Assembly (NCBI RefSeq): GCF_000473245.1
Contig: NC_022524.1
Coordinates: 2,194,501 to 2,258,500, forward strand
From: Bacillus infantis NRRL B-14911
Lineage (GTDB): Bacteria > Bacillota > Bacilli > Bacillales > Cytobacillaceae
Reading direction: 5' to 3'
DNA length: 64,000 nucleotides
This document shows positions 46,026 through 55,603 of this stretch, in pieces. Positions within the stretch are counted from its first letter, which is position 1. Each line of letters begins with the position of its first letter. The notes beneath the pieces were generated by a model. The model was not told the DNA's origin and ran no database searches. It was given only the letters and a program-made list of their open reading frames with translations. Position numbers and translations under genes: made by a program.

Positions 46026-46110
46026 TAGGCTGATTACTATCTAGAGTACCCTTTATAAAAGGCAAAAAAACGGGTTTTTCCTAATTGTGTCCTGCTGAGG
46101 CTGAATCTAA

Positions 46111-46140
46111 AAAAGCCTATCCGTTTTGGATAAGCTTTTT
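46111..46140 (-). terminator. Terminator of the M20 amidohydrolase gene
   Basis: AAAGCCTATCC / GGATAAGCTTT stem with one mismatch; T-rich on the minus strand. Confidence 0.75.
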
Positions 46141-46150
46141 GAGTACATCA

Positions 46151-47329
46151 TTATGCATTAACGAGTTTATTCTTTTTGAATTCTTCCCTGATGGATTGAA
46201 GCAGTTCTTCGCTTGAGAGGATTTCATAACCCGTCAGGGCCATTGCCTTTGCCCCTAAGATCATTGCCTCCTGTGCCTGGCTGCTCATGGCCGCTTCGCG
46301 GAACTCATGGGTATGGCAGGCGAAATCTTCGTCGCAAATCTTGATATATGGGTGAATGGAAGGCACAGCCTGGCTGACATTTCCCATATCGAGCGATCCT
46401 GATCCATCGCGGTCCTCGTGGATTTCACCTGGATCTATCCCCAGCCCGATCAGCTCGTTAGTGAATGCATCCGATAATTGCTGGTTTGTTTGCATGTCGT
46501 CATACGAAAATTCATAAAAAGAAGCTTTCATTTCTGCACCAGTCTGAAGCGCAGCACCCTGGGCGCATGCTTTCACTTTTTCAACCAGTTCATTCACATA
46601 AGATCGGCTTGATGCTCTTACATAGAACTGGGCAGACGCATAGTCAGGAACTACATTGGCCGCTTTTCCTCCTTCAGGGATGATGCCATGGATTCTTGCA
46701 TCAGAAGTGATATGCTGTCTGAGGGCATTGATGCTGTTAAAAGTCTGAAGCACAGCATCAAGAGCGTTGATCCCTTTTTCCGGACTTGCAGCCGCATGGG
46801 CACTCTTGCCGAAGAATTCAAACTGGATCGCATCCATGGCAAGTGATCTGCCGCTTTTCAAATACTTGGACAAAGGATGGACCATCATCGCAACATCCAG
46901 TTCATCGAAGATCCCGTTCTCCGCCATTGTCACTTTCCCGCCTTTTGTTTCTTCAGCGGGAGTTCCGTACACAATCACTTTTCCGCCAGTTTCTCCAACA
47001 GCCTTGCTCAGGCCGATCCCTGCAGCAATTGCCATTGTGCCTATGAGGTTGTGCCCGCATGCATGACCTACCTCAGGAAGTGCATCATATTCAGCCATCA
47101 GCCCGATGGCTGCTCCCGCAATGCCGCTGTCATAAACAGCACGAAAAGCAGTCGGAAGTCCGCAGGTTCCCTTCTCTACATTAAATCCGTGCTTTTCCAA
47201 TGTTTCAATCAAAATCGCCGAAGATTTGAACTCCTCATGCCCGAGCTCAGGATTTTCTCCTATGTACGTGCTGATATTGACAAATTCCTGCTTAAGCTTA
47301 TCTATTTCGTTCTGAATTATCTGCTTCAT
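46151..47329 (-). CDS. M20-family amidohydrolase (AbgB/aminoacylase-like)
   Basis: A 392-aa metallopeptidase-fold protein. LMAEYDALPEVGHACGHNLIGT gives the first metal ligands, YGTPAEETKGGKV the catalytic Glu, and a long insert with FFGKSAHAAASPEKGINALD is the dimerisation domain. HEDRDGSGSLDMGNVS and CHTHEF supply the remaining ligands. Relatives cleave p-aminobenzoyl-glutamate, N-acyl amino acids or amidohydrolase substrates; the substrate cannot be told. ATG start with a modest site. It is divergent from the aldehyde dehydrogenase gene. Confidence 0.82.
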   Translation of the reverse strand: MKQIIQNEIDKLKQEFVNISTYIGENPELGHEEFKSSAILIETLEKHGFNVEKGTCGLPTAFRAVYDSGIAGAAIGLMAEYDALPEVGHACGHNLIGTMAIAAGIGLSKAVGETGGKVIVYGTPAEETKGGKVTMAENGIFDELDVAMMVHPLSKYLKSGRSLAMDAIQFEFFGKSAHAAASPEKGINALDAVLQTFNSINALRQHITSDARIHGIIPEGGKAANVVPDYASAQFYVRASSRSYVNELVEKVKACAQGAALQTGAEMKASFYEFSYDDMQTNQQLSDAFTNELIGLGIDPGEIHEDRDGSGSLDMGNVSQAVPSIHPYIKICDEDFACHTHEFREAAMSSQAQEAMILGAKAMALTGYEILSSEELLQSIREEFKKNKLVNA

Positions 47330-47493
47330 TGTATAACCATCCTTAGTGGTGAATTTTTATTCCTTTTTACTAGAATAACAAATAATTCGGTATTCGAAAA
47401 TAATTATTTTTTAGTTCCTGCTGATTGCCTATTCCTGAGGGAAAAGGTATGCTCAATTTAATCATTGAATCAAGCTGAAAGCAGGTGATCGGA

Positions 47494-48894
47494 TTGCAGC
47501 AAAACATCGTAACTGAGACATCAGCAGAAGAAATAAAAAGGCTGCTTGCCGCCCAGAAGAACTTTTTTGCGAACCAGGGAACAAAGCCCGCAGCATTCAG
47601 GCTTGCCCGTCTGCAGGAGCTTAAGGATAGTATCAAAAATAATGAACAGCAGCTGATCTCTGCGTTAAAAGAAGATCTTGGAAAGTCTGAACTTGAAGCA
47701 TATTCAACGGAAATTGGGATTTTATATGAAGAAATCGGCTATACATTGAAGCATCTGAAAAAGTGGATGAAAGCAAAGAAAGTGAAGACGGCCATGACCC
47801 ATATCGGCTCCAAGGGCTATATTATCCCTGAGCCATACGGAGCGGCCCTCATCATTGCCCCATGGAATTACCCGGTCCAGCTCGCCCTGTCCCCGCTCAT
47901 TGGGGCAATTGCTGCCGGGAATACGGCTGTCATCAAGCCATCGGAGCTGACCCCGAATGTATCACATGTGCTCTCAGCGCTGATCAAGGAAGTCTATCCG
48001 GTAGAGTATATTTCAACTGTTGAAGGCGGTGTGGAGACCAGCCAGCAGCTGCTTGAGCAGCCTTTTGATTATATATTTTTTACAGGAAGCGTCCCTGTCG
48101 GCAAGATTGTGATGGAGGCAGCCAGCAAAAGACTGATTCCTGTCACCCTGGAGCTTGGCGGAAAAAGCCCGGTCATTGTCCATGAGGATGCAAATATCGG
48201 CCTGGCGGCGAAGAGGATAGTTTTCGGCAAATTTACAAATGCCGGACAGACGTGCATTGCCCCTGATTATCTGTTTGTCCATGAAAAAGTAAAACAGACT
48301 CTGCTGGAAGAGATGAAGAAGTGCATCAAGGAATTTTACAGTGATAACCCTCTTGGTAATGAGGATTATTCCAAGATCGTCAATAACCGGCATTTCAGCA
48401 GGCTTGAAGCGTATTTGAGCGACGGACCAATTCTTTTCGGGGGAAGGGTGAATGGTGAGCTTAGAAAAATGGAGCCGACACTGATGGATGCCCCTTCTTT
48501 TAATTCGCCTGTTATGCAGGATGAAATATTTGGCCCGATCCTGCCGGTATACGGGTATGAAGCCTTGGATGAAGCCGTCTCCTTTATCCAGTCACGCCCG
48601 AAGCCGCTTGCTTTGTATTTGTTTACGGGAAGCAAGGATATTGAAAATAAGGTGAATGGTACGATTTCTTTTGGAGGCGGGTGCATTAATGATACTTTAA
48701 TGCATATCGCGACGCCGTATCTTCCTTTCGGAGGTGTCGGGGAGAGCGGGATAGGGAGTTATCATGGGAAGAGCAGTTTTGGGACGTTTTCGCATGATAA
48801 AAGTGTGCTGAAGCAGACTACGCTGTTTGATTTTTCGTTCCGTTATCCTTCTGCTGAGAATGGGCTGAAGCTGATTAGGAAGCTGATGAAGTGA
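47494..48894 (+). CDS. Class 3 aldehyde dehydrogenase (YwdH-like)
   Basis: A 466-aa NAD(P)-dependent aldehyde dehydrogenase of the compact class 3 type. [34 protein letters not shown] and [11 protein letters not shown] (catalytic Cys) are intact. TTG 47494 is chosen because AGGTGATC, complementary to the 16S rRNA 3' end, is 4-5 bases upstream; GTG 47485 lies within that site. The C-terminal 30 residues ([15 protein letters not shown]) resemble fatty-aldehyde dehydrogenases. It has its own terminator. The natural aldehyde is unknown. Confidence 0.9.
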   Translation: MQQNIVTETSAEEIKRLLAAQKNFFANQGTKPAAFRLARLQELKDSIKNNEQQLISALKEDLGKSELEAYSTEIGILYEEIGYTLKHLKKWMKAKKVKTAMTHIGSKGYIIPEPYGAALIIAPWNYPVQLALSPLIGAIAAGNTAVIKPSELTPNVSHVLSALIKEVYPVEYISTVEGGVETSQQLLEQPFDYIFFTGSVPVGKIVMEAASKRLIPVTLELGGKSPVIVHEDANIGLAAKRIVFGKFTNAGQTCIAPDYLFVHEKVKQTLLEEMKKCIKEFYSDNPLGNEDYSKIVNNRHFSRLEAYLSDGPILFGGRVNGELRKMEPTLMDAPSFNSPVMQDEIFGPILPVYGYEALDEAVSFIQSRPKPLALYLFTGSKDIENKVNGTISFGGGCINDTLMHIATPYLPFGGVGESGIGSYHGKSSFGTFSHDKSVLKQTTLFDFSFRYPSAENGLKLIRKLMK

Positions 48895-48898
48895 TGGG

Positions 48899-48934
48899 AG
48901 CCTGGACCGGTTTGGTTCAGGCTTTTGTTTTTTT
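48899..48934 (+). terminator. Terminator of the aldehyde dehydrogenase gene
   Basis: AGCCTGGACC / GGTTCAGGCT stem (one G-U), then TTTTGTTTTTTT. Confidence 0.88.
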
Positions 48935-49002
48935 ATGGATTTGTATAAATTTGCTAAAATTAGTTTAGCTTTAAAATGTAGGCTCCTGATCTGCACTGCA
49001 GG

Positions 49003-49100
49003 CACTTCGCTTTCCGCGGGGCGGAGTTGAACCTCCTCGCGCTTACGCGCTGCGGGGTTTCAACATTTCCGCTGCAATCCCGCAGGACGTTGAATCTTCT
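49003..49100. repeat. Bacillus-type GC-rich intergenic repeat, copy 1
   Basis: Begins CACTTCGCTTTCCGCGG, has CCTCCTCGCGCTT in the middle and a CCCGCAGGA end. An inverted repeat GTTGAA...TTCAAC around it would form a hairpin. Copy 2 lies 273 bases on. I know this type from intergenic regions of Bacillaceae; its function is unknown. Confidence 0.75.
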
Positions 49101-49275
49101 TCCTGGAATCTGCATCGCACGAAGAAAATGAGCATGCATTTTATGAGGAGTCTTCGTGCCTTCCGTTCCGGTCAGCAGGGCTTTGAGAAAAAGATTCCTA
49201 AGCAACGACACCCCCTAATTGGTTTCTTCATCCGTTGTTGTGTTCTTAACTTGGGCTGATGGTTTCCGTTCCAGA

Positions 49276-49375
49276 CACTTCGCTTTCCGCGGCGCTAAGC
49301 CTCCTCGCGCTTGCGCGCTGTGGGGTCTCAGCTCTGCCGCTGCGATCCCGCAGGAGTCTGCGTGTCTTCCACTCC
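49276..49375. repeat. Bacillus-type GC-rich intergenic repeat, copy 2
   Basis: Same orientation as copy 1, sharing CACTTCGCTTTCCGCGG, CCTCCTCGCGCTT, and ATCCCGCAGGA. Between the repeats and in the rest of 48935-49854 I see no convincing gene. Confidence 0.75.
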
Positions 49376-49506
49376 AACCATCAGCGGTTTTTAAATTTAC
49401 TTGCCAGTTTTAACTTAAAAAGAGTAAGCCAAGAAGCAGGGCTTTGATTCAAAGTTCAGCTACGACGAAAAATTCTCAAAGAGGGATCAGTGATAGGTTA
49501 GGAAAA

Positions 49507-49695
49507 TAAGCGGAGAAATTCCCTCTAATTTCAAAAATGCCCTAAAAATAGCTCAAATAGACGGAGAAATTCCTACTATAAACTTAAAAAACAGGAAAAT
49601 GGGCAACTTCGCTTCGCTTAACCGGAGATTCTCCGCTTATTTACACCCATCCGTGCCATATTCAGCCGTCTAAGAGGAGAATCTCCGCTTATTTT
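49507..49695. repeat. Four short GGAGA-TTCTCC palindromes
   Basis: GGAGAAATTCC near 49512 and 49563, GGAGATTCTCC near 49624, and GGAGAATCTCC near 49676, two of them followed by CGCTTATTT. The spacing is about 50-60 bases. The region is otherwise AT-rich and noncoding. Confidence 0.6.
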
Positions 49696-49854
49696 GAGGC
49701 TTGCTGCTCAAATCGGATAATATTATACTTCTTTTCTCCAAAAAGCCTTCCATCACTAAAATGTCCCATTAACTGAATAAGCCTCCATATATAATAACCT
49801 AAATGTAAACTGTCCCTTTTTATATTCAAATACAATAATCTTTACATAAAAACT

Positions 49855-50847
49855 TTACAAAAACAATTCAGCCAATAATTCCAGATTCCTTGCTCTGTCC
49901 TTGAAACTATAGGTATTATTGATGGCCATGATTTCATCGGTACCGTATTTTTCACTGATCTTGAGGAGCTGATTTCTCACTTTTTGAGGATTGCCTATGA
50001 CCATTCTGCTTCGGTTGTGCTGAATCTTTTCTTTTTCGGCTGCCGTCAGGGTTCTTTTTTGGGCTTCCTCTGGTGAGATGATTCTTGTGTCGGCTCCTTT
50101 TTCGATGTCCAGGAGCCAGTGGTCCTGACTGGCTGCGAGGTGTTCGGCTTCTTCGTTAGTCGGCGCGCAGATGACGAATACACAGACGTTTGCCGAAGGC
50201 TCTTTCAGCATAGCAGACGGCTGGAAGTGACGGTAATAGTATTGGAATGCTTTTTCCCCGTTTGCCGGTGTGATGAAGTGCCCATAGGTAAATCGCATGC
50301 CGTTTTCAGCTGCCGCTCTAGCGCCGCGTTCGGTAATCCCCAATAGCCATAATTCCGGCAGCGTTAGCAGATCCGGGTAGGCTTTTACCTCCCTAAAAGG
50401 ATGGTTATCCGGCAGAGTGTTGGTTAAAAAGCCCTGGAGATCTCTCAGCTGGCCGGGGAATTCATTCATGCTCCTCCTGATGCCGTCTGTCAGAGCCAGT
50501 CTTGTGTCTGCACCGCCGCCAGGTGACCTGCCGACACCGAGGTCAATCCTGCCCGGATACAGAGCTTCCATCACTTTAAAGGTCTCTGCAACTTTATACG
50601 GGCTGTATTGAGGTAGGAGGACCCCTCCAGAGCCTACCCGTATCTTTTTGGTTACTGCTGCTATATGGGAGATCAGGACATCTGGTGAAGATCCTGCCAT
50701 CCCATTGGAATTGTGATGCTCAGCGGTCCAAAAGCGGGTGTATCCCAGATTATCGGCAATTTGCGCCAAGTGGGAGGTTTGCTTAAGTGCATCTCCCGGA
50801 GAATCTCCTTTTCGAATGACAGCTTGATCCAGTACGCTTAGTTTCAT
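49855..50847 (-). CDS. LLM-class flavin-dependent oxidoreductase
   Basis: A 330-aa luciferase-like monooxygenase-fold protein. KLSVLDQAVIRKGDSPGDAL, FWTAEHHNSNGMAGSSPDVLI, VGSGGVLLPQYSPYKVAE and GRIDLGVGRSPGGG are the usual segments, lining the FMN pocket. B. subtilis has similar proteins (YwcH and YtmO types). The substrate is unknown. GAGGGG precedes ATG. It is a paralog of the next gene upstream, but a hairpin separates them, so it may have its own promoter. Confidence 0.85.
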   Translation of the reverse strand: MKLSVLDQAVIRKGDSPGDALKQTSHLAQIADNLGYTRFWTAEHHNSNGMAGSSPDVLISHIAAVTKKIRVGSGGVLLPQYSPYKVAETFKVMEALYPGRIDLGVGRSPGGGADTRLALTDGIRRSMNEFPGQLRDLQGFLTNTLPDNHPFREVKAYPDLLTLPELWLLGITERGARAAAENGMRFTYGHFITPANGEKAFQYYYRHFQPSAMLKEPSANVCVFVICAPTNEEAEHLAASQDHWLLDIEKGADTRIISPEEAQKRTLTAAEKEKIQHNRSRMVIGNPQKVRNQLLKISEKYGTDEIMAINNTYSFKDRARNLELLAELFL

Positions 50848-50870
50848 ACTTCATCCCCTCTTTTAAATGA

Positions 50871-50899
50871 AAAACCCGCTGCACCATCCACAGCGGATT
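50871..50899 (-). terminator. Hairpin terminator between the two LLM genes
   Basis: CCGCTG / CAGCGG stem with a 9-base loop; on the minus strand it is followed by GTTTTTC. Confidence 0.75.
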
Positions 50900-50900
50900 A

Positions 50901-51866
50901 TTATAGCATTTGTTCAGCAATCAGTCTGTAGGAATGCAGCCTGTCTTGATAGTCGGTTGTCAGAGTGATGATCATAAGTTCATCTGCCCCTATCCTGCTG
51001 GCCAGGCTTTCAAGCTGTTCAGCAGCCTGAACAGGATTTCCGATGATCATTTTTTTCTTCATGTCCTGCAAGAGTTCTTCTGTGTTTAAGGACTCCTGTT
51101 CCAGCTGCGCTTCTTCCCCGCTCAGCAGATTCCTCCATGAGCGGCTTTTTATAGCCAGCTCCTCTGCCTGTTCTTCTGTTTCTGCACAAATCACATTAAC
51201 AGCGGCTATGCAGTATGGGGCAGAGGCCATTTTAGAAGGAATGTAATTATTCTTATAGAGTGAAATAATCTCTTCGGGATTCTGGTCGCTCATAAAATGC
51301 CCGAAGCAGTAGGCTGTTCCCTTTTCGGCAGCCTGTATGGCGCTTTTCTTGCTGGTTCCCAATATCCACGGAAGAGGAGCAGAACGGGGTACAGGTGCAG
51401 GCGCCACTTTGGAGTACATATGGCCTTCAGGATGGCTGCCCACCAGAAAGTTTAAGAGCTCAGTGATTTTATCAGGCATTTCAGCGACGCCTTTTAAAAA
51501 GTTGTCAGATAGCGCCATGGATGTTTCGGCAGATCCGCCTGGCGCCCTTCCGATCCCTAAATCAATTCTTCCGGGAAAAAGGGTGGCAAGCATGTTATAG
51601 GTTTCCGCCACTTTGTAAGGTTTGTAATAAGGAAGAAGAACGGCTCCGCTTCCAATTTTTATATGTGAAGTCTGGGCGCCAATATAGGGAAGCATCACTT
51701 CAGGGGCAGAGCAGGCAAGCCCTGTCATATTATGGTGCTCTGCAATCCAATAGCGGCTGTAACCGAGCCTTTCCGCTTCCTGTGCAAGCTCGAGTGAGGC
51801 TAAAAGGGCCTCATGAGCCGTTCTCCCTTCAGGAACAGGAGATTGATCAAGTATACCGAGCTTCAT
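50901..51866 (-). CDS. LLM-class flavin-dependent oxidoreductase, second copy
   Basis: A 321-aa paralog of the preceding entry: KLGILDQSPVPEGRTAHEAL, YWIAEHHNMTGLACSAPEVM, GSGAVLLPYYKPYKVAE and GRIDLGIGRAPGGS. The two proteins are clearly related along their whole length, so they probably arose by tandem duplication and then diverged. AAGGCAGG precedes ATG. It follows an IDEAL-like gene by 40 bases. Substrate unknown. Confidence 0.85.
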   Translation of the reverse strand: MKLGILDQSPVPEGRTAHEALLASLELAQEAERLGYSRYWIAEHHNMTGLACSAPEVMLPYIGAQTSHIKIGSGAVLLPYYKPYKVAETYNMLATLFPGRIDLGIGRAPGGSAETSMALSDNFLKGVAEMPDKITELLNFLVGSHPEGHMYSKVAPAPVPRSAPLPWILGTSKKSAIQAAEKGTAYCFGHFMSDQNPEEIISLYKNNYIPSKMASAPYCIAAVNVICAETEEQAEELAIKSRSWRNLLSGEEAQLEQESLNTEELLQDMKKKMIIGNPVQAAEQLESLASRIGADELMIITLTTDYQDRLHSYRLIAEQML

Positions 51867-51906
51867 CTTCCTGCCTTCTTTCTATTCTTGCTGTAACAGC
51901 ATAGTT

Positions 51907-52293
51907 TTAATATTTCTTATTCATTCTGCCTTCGCTTGAAGGAAATGTACCGCTGCCGGCTGCCTGTTCTTTTTTTTCAATGCCTGCCTGTTCAATACGA
52001 TTCAGTGCATTTGAGAGCTCCATAAACCATTCCTTGTCCCTTGTAAGCAAAGCTGTGTCGATAAGGGAGCGAAGACCGTCGGCAGAAGGAAGAAGATCGT
52101 TTTTCATAGTCTCTGCCTTTTTCTTTTCAATATGGACCTTCCTGCCGATCACTTCCGGGTTGTCGCTGTCGACAACAAAAACTGTCACGAATTCACGCTC
52201 TGGCAATGCCGCTTCCACGAAGCCCTGAACAAGCTCCCCATTCCGCGACTTCCCTGTGATCCATCCGCCCATTTTAATGTCTTGATTGTTCAT
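51907..52293 (-). CDS. IDEAL-domain-like protein
   Basis: A 128-aa protein in two parts. Residues 1-55 form a small beta-rich domain (GGWITGKSRNGELVQGFVEA). Residues about 70-100 contain SLIDTALLTRDKEWFMELSNAL, very close to the IDEAL motif (IDxAL-xxRDxxWF) found in several small Bacillus proteins including YpiB. The tail is Lys/Ser-rich and disordered. The motif has been linked to protein-protein contacts, but no function is established here. GGGCGGTG lies upstream of ATG. Confidence 0.62.
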   Translation of the reverse strand: MNNQDIKMGGWITGKSRNGELVQGFVEAALPEREFVTVFVVDSDNPEVIGRKVHIEKKKAETMKNDLLPSADGLRSLIDTALLTRDKEWFMELSNALNRIEQAGIEKKEQAAGSGTFPSSEGRMNKKY

Positions 52294-52522
52294 ATCATAA
52301 CACCGCCCTCAATAGATTATTTATTTTTTATGTTCAATACATTTAAGATCTTAGATTCAGGGCCGGTTCTTTTCGGCCGTATACTGTATCATTACCCGTA
52401 AATTCTTTGTGATAACGCAAACTGCAGATAGGCTTTTCATTGTATATCTGAGCAGCTGGTTAATACCGGGATATGTCCTGCTTATACTGTAATAATAAAA
52501 GATACAGTTTGGATTGTCAATG

Positions 52523-52558
52523 AAAGGGCAGGCAGCTCACGGGCTGCCTGCCCTTTTT
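52523..52558 (-). terminator. Terminator of the Suv3-like helicase gene
   Basis: AAAGGGCAGGCAGC / GCTGCCTGCCCTTT perfect 14-bp stem, just beyond the stop codon. Confidence 0.88.
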
Positions 52559-52560
52559 AG

Positions 52561-55143
52561 TCATCTCCTGAAATATGAAGGTTTTCTCCTGGTCCTGAAC
52601 CCGCCCTCATGGCATTCGTCGCATATCGGATAAGGATGCTCCCATGAAAGCTTCTTGCCGCATCTGCGGCATTTTTTAGTCATTTTCTGAACATCTGTCT
52701 TCAGCTTTTCATGGACCATTGTCCCCAGTTCATCCCGGACCCTTTCCCAGTATAAAGCTTCTGTCCTCTGGTCGAGCCTGTAAAGAAACAGCAGATGCAG
52801 ACCGACAGATTTATACGTGAGCTCCAGGTCCTCAAGGGTCCTTTTGCGGATTGAAGGCTCAGGAAGGTCTTCGTTATGCACCGATGCCATCACCGACATC
52901 CTCCATTGCCTGACGAGTTCCGGCTCCCTGGCTGAAAAAGGCAGGTGCAGGAATCCATACAGGTCCCCGAGGCTGAGCCTGGCTTCCATTTCTGTTCCCT
53001 GGACGAGCTCATAAAGCTCCTTCTCTTCGGCAAGGGACGCTTTCACTGTTCCAGGTGGACTTTCGAATTTGTCCCAAAGTTCAAAGAAAGTTCCCAGATC
53101 ATGATAGTATTTCTGGAAGCGGTCAAATACTCCGCTGGTTGGCGCAATCGAAAATGTATGGACCGGATCATCTTCCTGTTCCAGCAGGGAACCCATTTCC
53201 TTGATGTTTTCCATAAATGCGACCCGGCCTGTATTGTAGAGGCCTTTTCTGCCGGCCCTTCCGGCAATCTGTTTGACCTCCTGGGAAGTGAGCTGCCTCC
53301 TGCTGACTCCGTCGAATTTTTCATTTTCAAGAAAAACGACCCTGCGGATAGGAAGGTTCAGACCCATGCCAATTGCATCTGTACTTACTATAATATTGGT
53401 CTCGCCGTCGATGAAGCGCTGCACCTGTTTTTTCCTTGTTTCAGGCGGCATGCTGCCATATATCATGCTGACAGAGCGGCCATCATTCTGAAGCCGGGAA
53501 GCAGTCTCCAGCACTCTTTTCCTTGAAAAGCAGATCAGGGCATCCCCTTTTCTGCTGTGCTTCAGCCTGAATTCGTCAGGTTCGACGATAAGCGGTGTAT
53601 CTCTATGGTATTCATGTATCTCCAAATCAGTCCCCTCCAAAAGCTGAAGGAGGATTGACTGAGAGCTTTTGCTGCCAATGATATGGACTTCACTTGCATT
53701 AGCCTTCGTTATGGCCTTATACCATGAGAACCCGCGGTCTTTGTCAGTGATCATCTGTGCTTCATCAATGACTGCTATATCAAAACGCTCTTTTTCACTG
53801 AACATCTCGACAGTGGAAGCAAAATGGCTTGCCCCGGGAGTCACTTTTTCTTCCTCCCCTGTCTTAAGTGTACAGGGAATAGCTTCCCCGTTCAGCTTAT
53901 CGTATACCTCGAGTGCCAAAAGCCTTAAGGGGGCCAGATAAATTCCACTGTCCGCCTTTTTCATGCTTTCGAGCGCATGGAAGGTCTTGCCTGTATTCGT
54001 ATCGCCGATATGAAGGACGTATTTGACGCTCCTGTCCACAGAAGGGCTGTATTCCCGGCCAAATATCTCATCGAGGATCCTGGCTTCCTCCTGCTTTCTC
54101 CGCTCTTCTGCTGCTCGCGCTTCTGCCTCTTTCCGCTCCCGGTCCTCAAGATCCATCTGATATATTTCCAGATGCGCGGCTGGTTCCCATGGAAAAGAAC
54201 TGAGGCGGAGCAAGTCCTCCAGGAATTCATTTTCAATTTCCTCCAGGAATTCTCCGGCGAGTTCCTCTGACGGCCATTCAGTCATGGAATGGATGGCTGC
54301 TTCCGGGTCGTTTTCCGGATGGAGCGATTTGTATTGTTCAAGCATGGAAGGATCCATTAGTTCCAATACGGTCTCAGGAACAATATCTTTCATAGAATCC
54401 ATCAAAAGCTTTTCATATTTAAAATAATAGGTTTCATATTCAAAATACTGTCTGCCCCAATGGTTTGTTGAATGGATGCCGCCAGTCAGCTCTTCAAAGA
54501 ACTCGGCAGCGAGTGTATAATGCTCCGGGTTAAAATGTCCTTCCGGCCTGAGCTTTTCTTCAAGTGCAAATGTATCCGCCTGCCCGTATTTGGTTCCGCT
54601 GCTGAAGTCCTTCTTTAATTGCCGGGCAGCCTCATATCTTGCCCTCAAATAAAACAGCCGGCTATGCTTCCTCATGATTTTCCCGGCAGCCTTATCGAGT
54701 GCTGTGTAAGCCTTGGCAATACGCTCGGCATTTTCCTCATGCTGAAGCTGAAGCAGATACTTTTCCCTTGCATCCCGATATGTCTGTTCCCATTTGCCTG
54801 GATCATGGGAATAGAGGGAAAGCAGCCATTTCTCTGCATTCCATGGTGAATAGTTCTTTACTTCAGATCGGAAAAGGCTGTTGATGACCTTCTTGTCGAT
54901 TCCCTCTGTTGAAAATCCCTTTTCCTGAAGATATTCCTTTTTTAATTTCCGCGCCACTTTATTGTTGGTCATATTAAGCCAGACATTTATCCAAATCTGT
55001 TCATAATACAGCTTCCTGTCCTGAAAATATTCTTCAAAATCGGGAAGAGAATCTTTCGTTGATAAATAATAGTGAATATCCTCTAAAATTTTTGCTTTAG
55101 CTTGTTCTACTGCAAGAGGATAGAGAGTTTCCAATGCTTCCAT
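52561..55143 (-). CDS. Suv3-like DExH helicase with N-terminal extension and C-terminal zinc ribbon
   Basis: An 860-aa superfamily 2 helicase. Residues 1-360 are a Lys/Glu-rich helical domain with no familiar motif. Then come motif I HIGDTNTGKTFHALESM, motif Ia YLAPLRLLALEVYDKL, motif II IAVIDEAQM, and motif V-VI NIIVSTDAIGMGLNLPIRR plus QIAGRAGRKGLY. The GDTNTGKT P-loop and DEAQ box are those of mitochondrial Suv3, the partner of an exoribonuclease in RNA decay. The end holds CRRCGKKLSWEHPYPICDECH, a four-Cys zinc ribbon. AAAGGGGGG precedes ATG. Bacterial Suv3-like proteins occur, but their role is little known. Confidence 0.85.
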   Translation of the reverse strand: MEALETLYPLAVEQAKAKILEDIHYYLSTKDSLPDFEEYFQDRKLYYEQIWINVWLNMTNNKVARKLKKEYLQEKGFSTEGIDKKVINSLFRSEVKNYSPWNAEKWLLSLYSHDPGKWEQTYRDAREKYLLQLQHEENAERIAKAYTALDKAAGKIMRKHSRLFYLRARYEAARQLKKDFSSGTKYGQADTFALEEKLRPEGHFNPEHYTLAAEFFEELTGGIHSTNHWGRQYFEYETYYFKYEKLLMDSMKDIVPETVLELMDPSMLEQYKSLHPENDPEAAIHSMTEWPSEELAGEFLEEIENEFLEDLLRLSSFPWEPAAHLEIYQMDLEDRERKEAEARAAEERRKQEEARILDEIFGREYSPSVDRSVKYVLHIGDTNTGKTFHALESMKKADSGIYLAPLRLLALEVYDKLNGEAIPCTLKTGEEEKVTPGASHFASTVEMFSEKERFDIAVIDEAQMITDKDRGFSWYKAITKANASEVHIIGSKSSQSILLQLLEGTDLEIHEYHRDTPLIVEPDEFRLKHSRKGDALICFSRKRVLETASRLQNDGRSVSMIYGSMPPETRKKQVQRFIDGETNIIVSTDAIGMGLNLPIRRVVFLENEKFDGVSRRQLTSQEVKQIAGRAGRKGLYNTGRVAFMENIKEMGSLLEQEDDPVHTFSIAPTSGVFDRFQKYYHDLGTFFELWDKFESPPGTVKASLAEEKELYELVQGTEMEARLSLGDLYGFLHLPFSAREPELVRQWRMSVMASVHNEDLPEPSIRKRTLEDLELTYKSVGLHLLFLYRLDQRTEALYWERVRDELGTMVHEKLKTDVQKMTKKCRRCGKKLSWEHPYPICDECHEGGFRTRRKPSYFRR

Positions 55144-55228
55144 GGAAAATCCCCCCTTTGAATATTAATCGGCGCCTTTTAAGGAGCCTGTATATTATAT
55201 TATCATGTATTGGCCAGCACCCTATCCT

Positions 55229-55252
55229 TTAAAGTTCTCCTTAGAACTTTAA
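55229..55252. promoter_or_regulatory. Perfect 10-bp palindrome between divergent genes
   Basis: TTAAAGTTCT-CCTT-AGAACTTTAA. It lies between the helicase and the small DUF2533-like gene and could be an operator or a leader hairpin; no T run follows. Confidence 0.45.
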
Positions 55253-55328
55253 CACAGAAAAGTTTTTCTTAACGAAATGGAGGTTAGTTGATAATATAAT
55301 ATTAGCCTTTTGAATGAGGAGTGAAACG

Positions 55329-55586
55329 ATGAGTGTGCACCATGCTTTAACCGAACATGCCAAGAAATTAAACACAAGGATCACCCGCTTTCTTGAGCTT
55401 GACGCAAAAAGAGAAGCGTTTATTGAAGAAGCATTATCTCTGTCTAAAGCAGGAAAAGCTTTTTCTACAGAAAAAATCAATGAAGTGACAGAGGAAATCA
55501 ACCAGCTTGCCAGACAGGGAATTGTTCCTTCCAGGAAGCTTGTGACCGCTGAAATGGTTGAGGAATATGCAGGGCGTACGAAATAA
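55329..55586 (+). CDS. DUF2533-family small protein (YpbS-like)
   Basis: An 85-aa soluble, helical, charged protein (HHALTEHAKKLNTRITRFLEL, then REAFIEEALSL and EEINQLARQGIVPSRK). From memory it resembles B. subtilis YpbS, a protein of unknown function. ATG 55329 has GAGGAG 8 bases upstream; the open frame from 55314 has none. It is a monocistronic gene with a shared terminator. Confidence 0.68.
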   Translation: MSVHHALTEHAKKLNTRITRFLELDAKREAFIEEALSLSKAGKAFSTEKINEVTEEINQLARQGIVPSRKLVTAEMVEEYAGRTK

Positions 55587-55603
55587 ACCGTTATTATTAA
55601 AAA

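Noticed and set aside
45930-46110. SAM (S-box) riboswitch ahead of speD
   Set aside because: The conserved GATGAAACC-type and AGAGAGGTGGAGGGACTGG-type segments are not present; only a generic hairpin is seen.
49003-49400. CRISPR array in the repeat-rich gap
   Set aside because: There are only two long copies about 273 bases apart, with no regular spacers and no cas genes.
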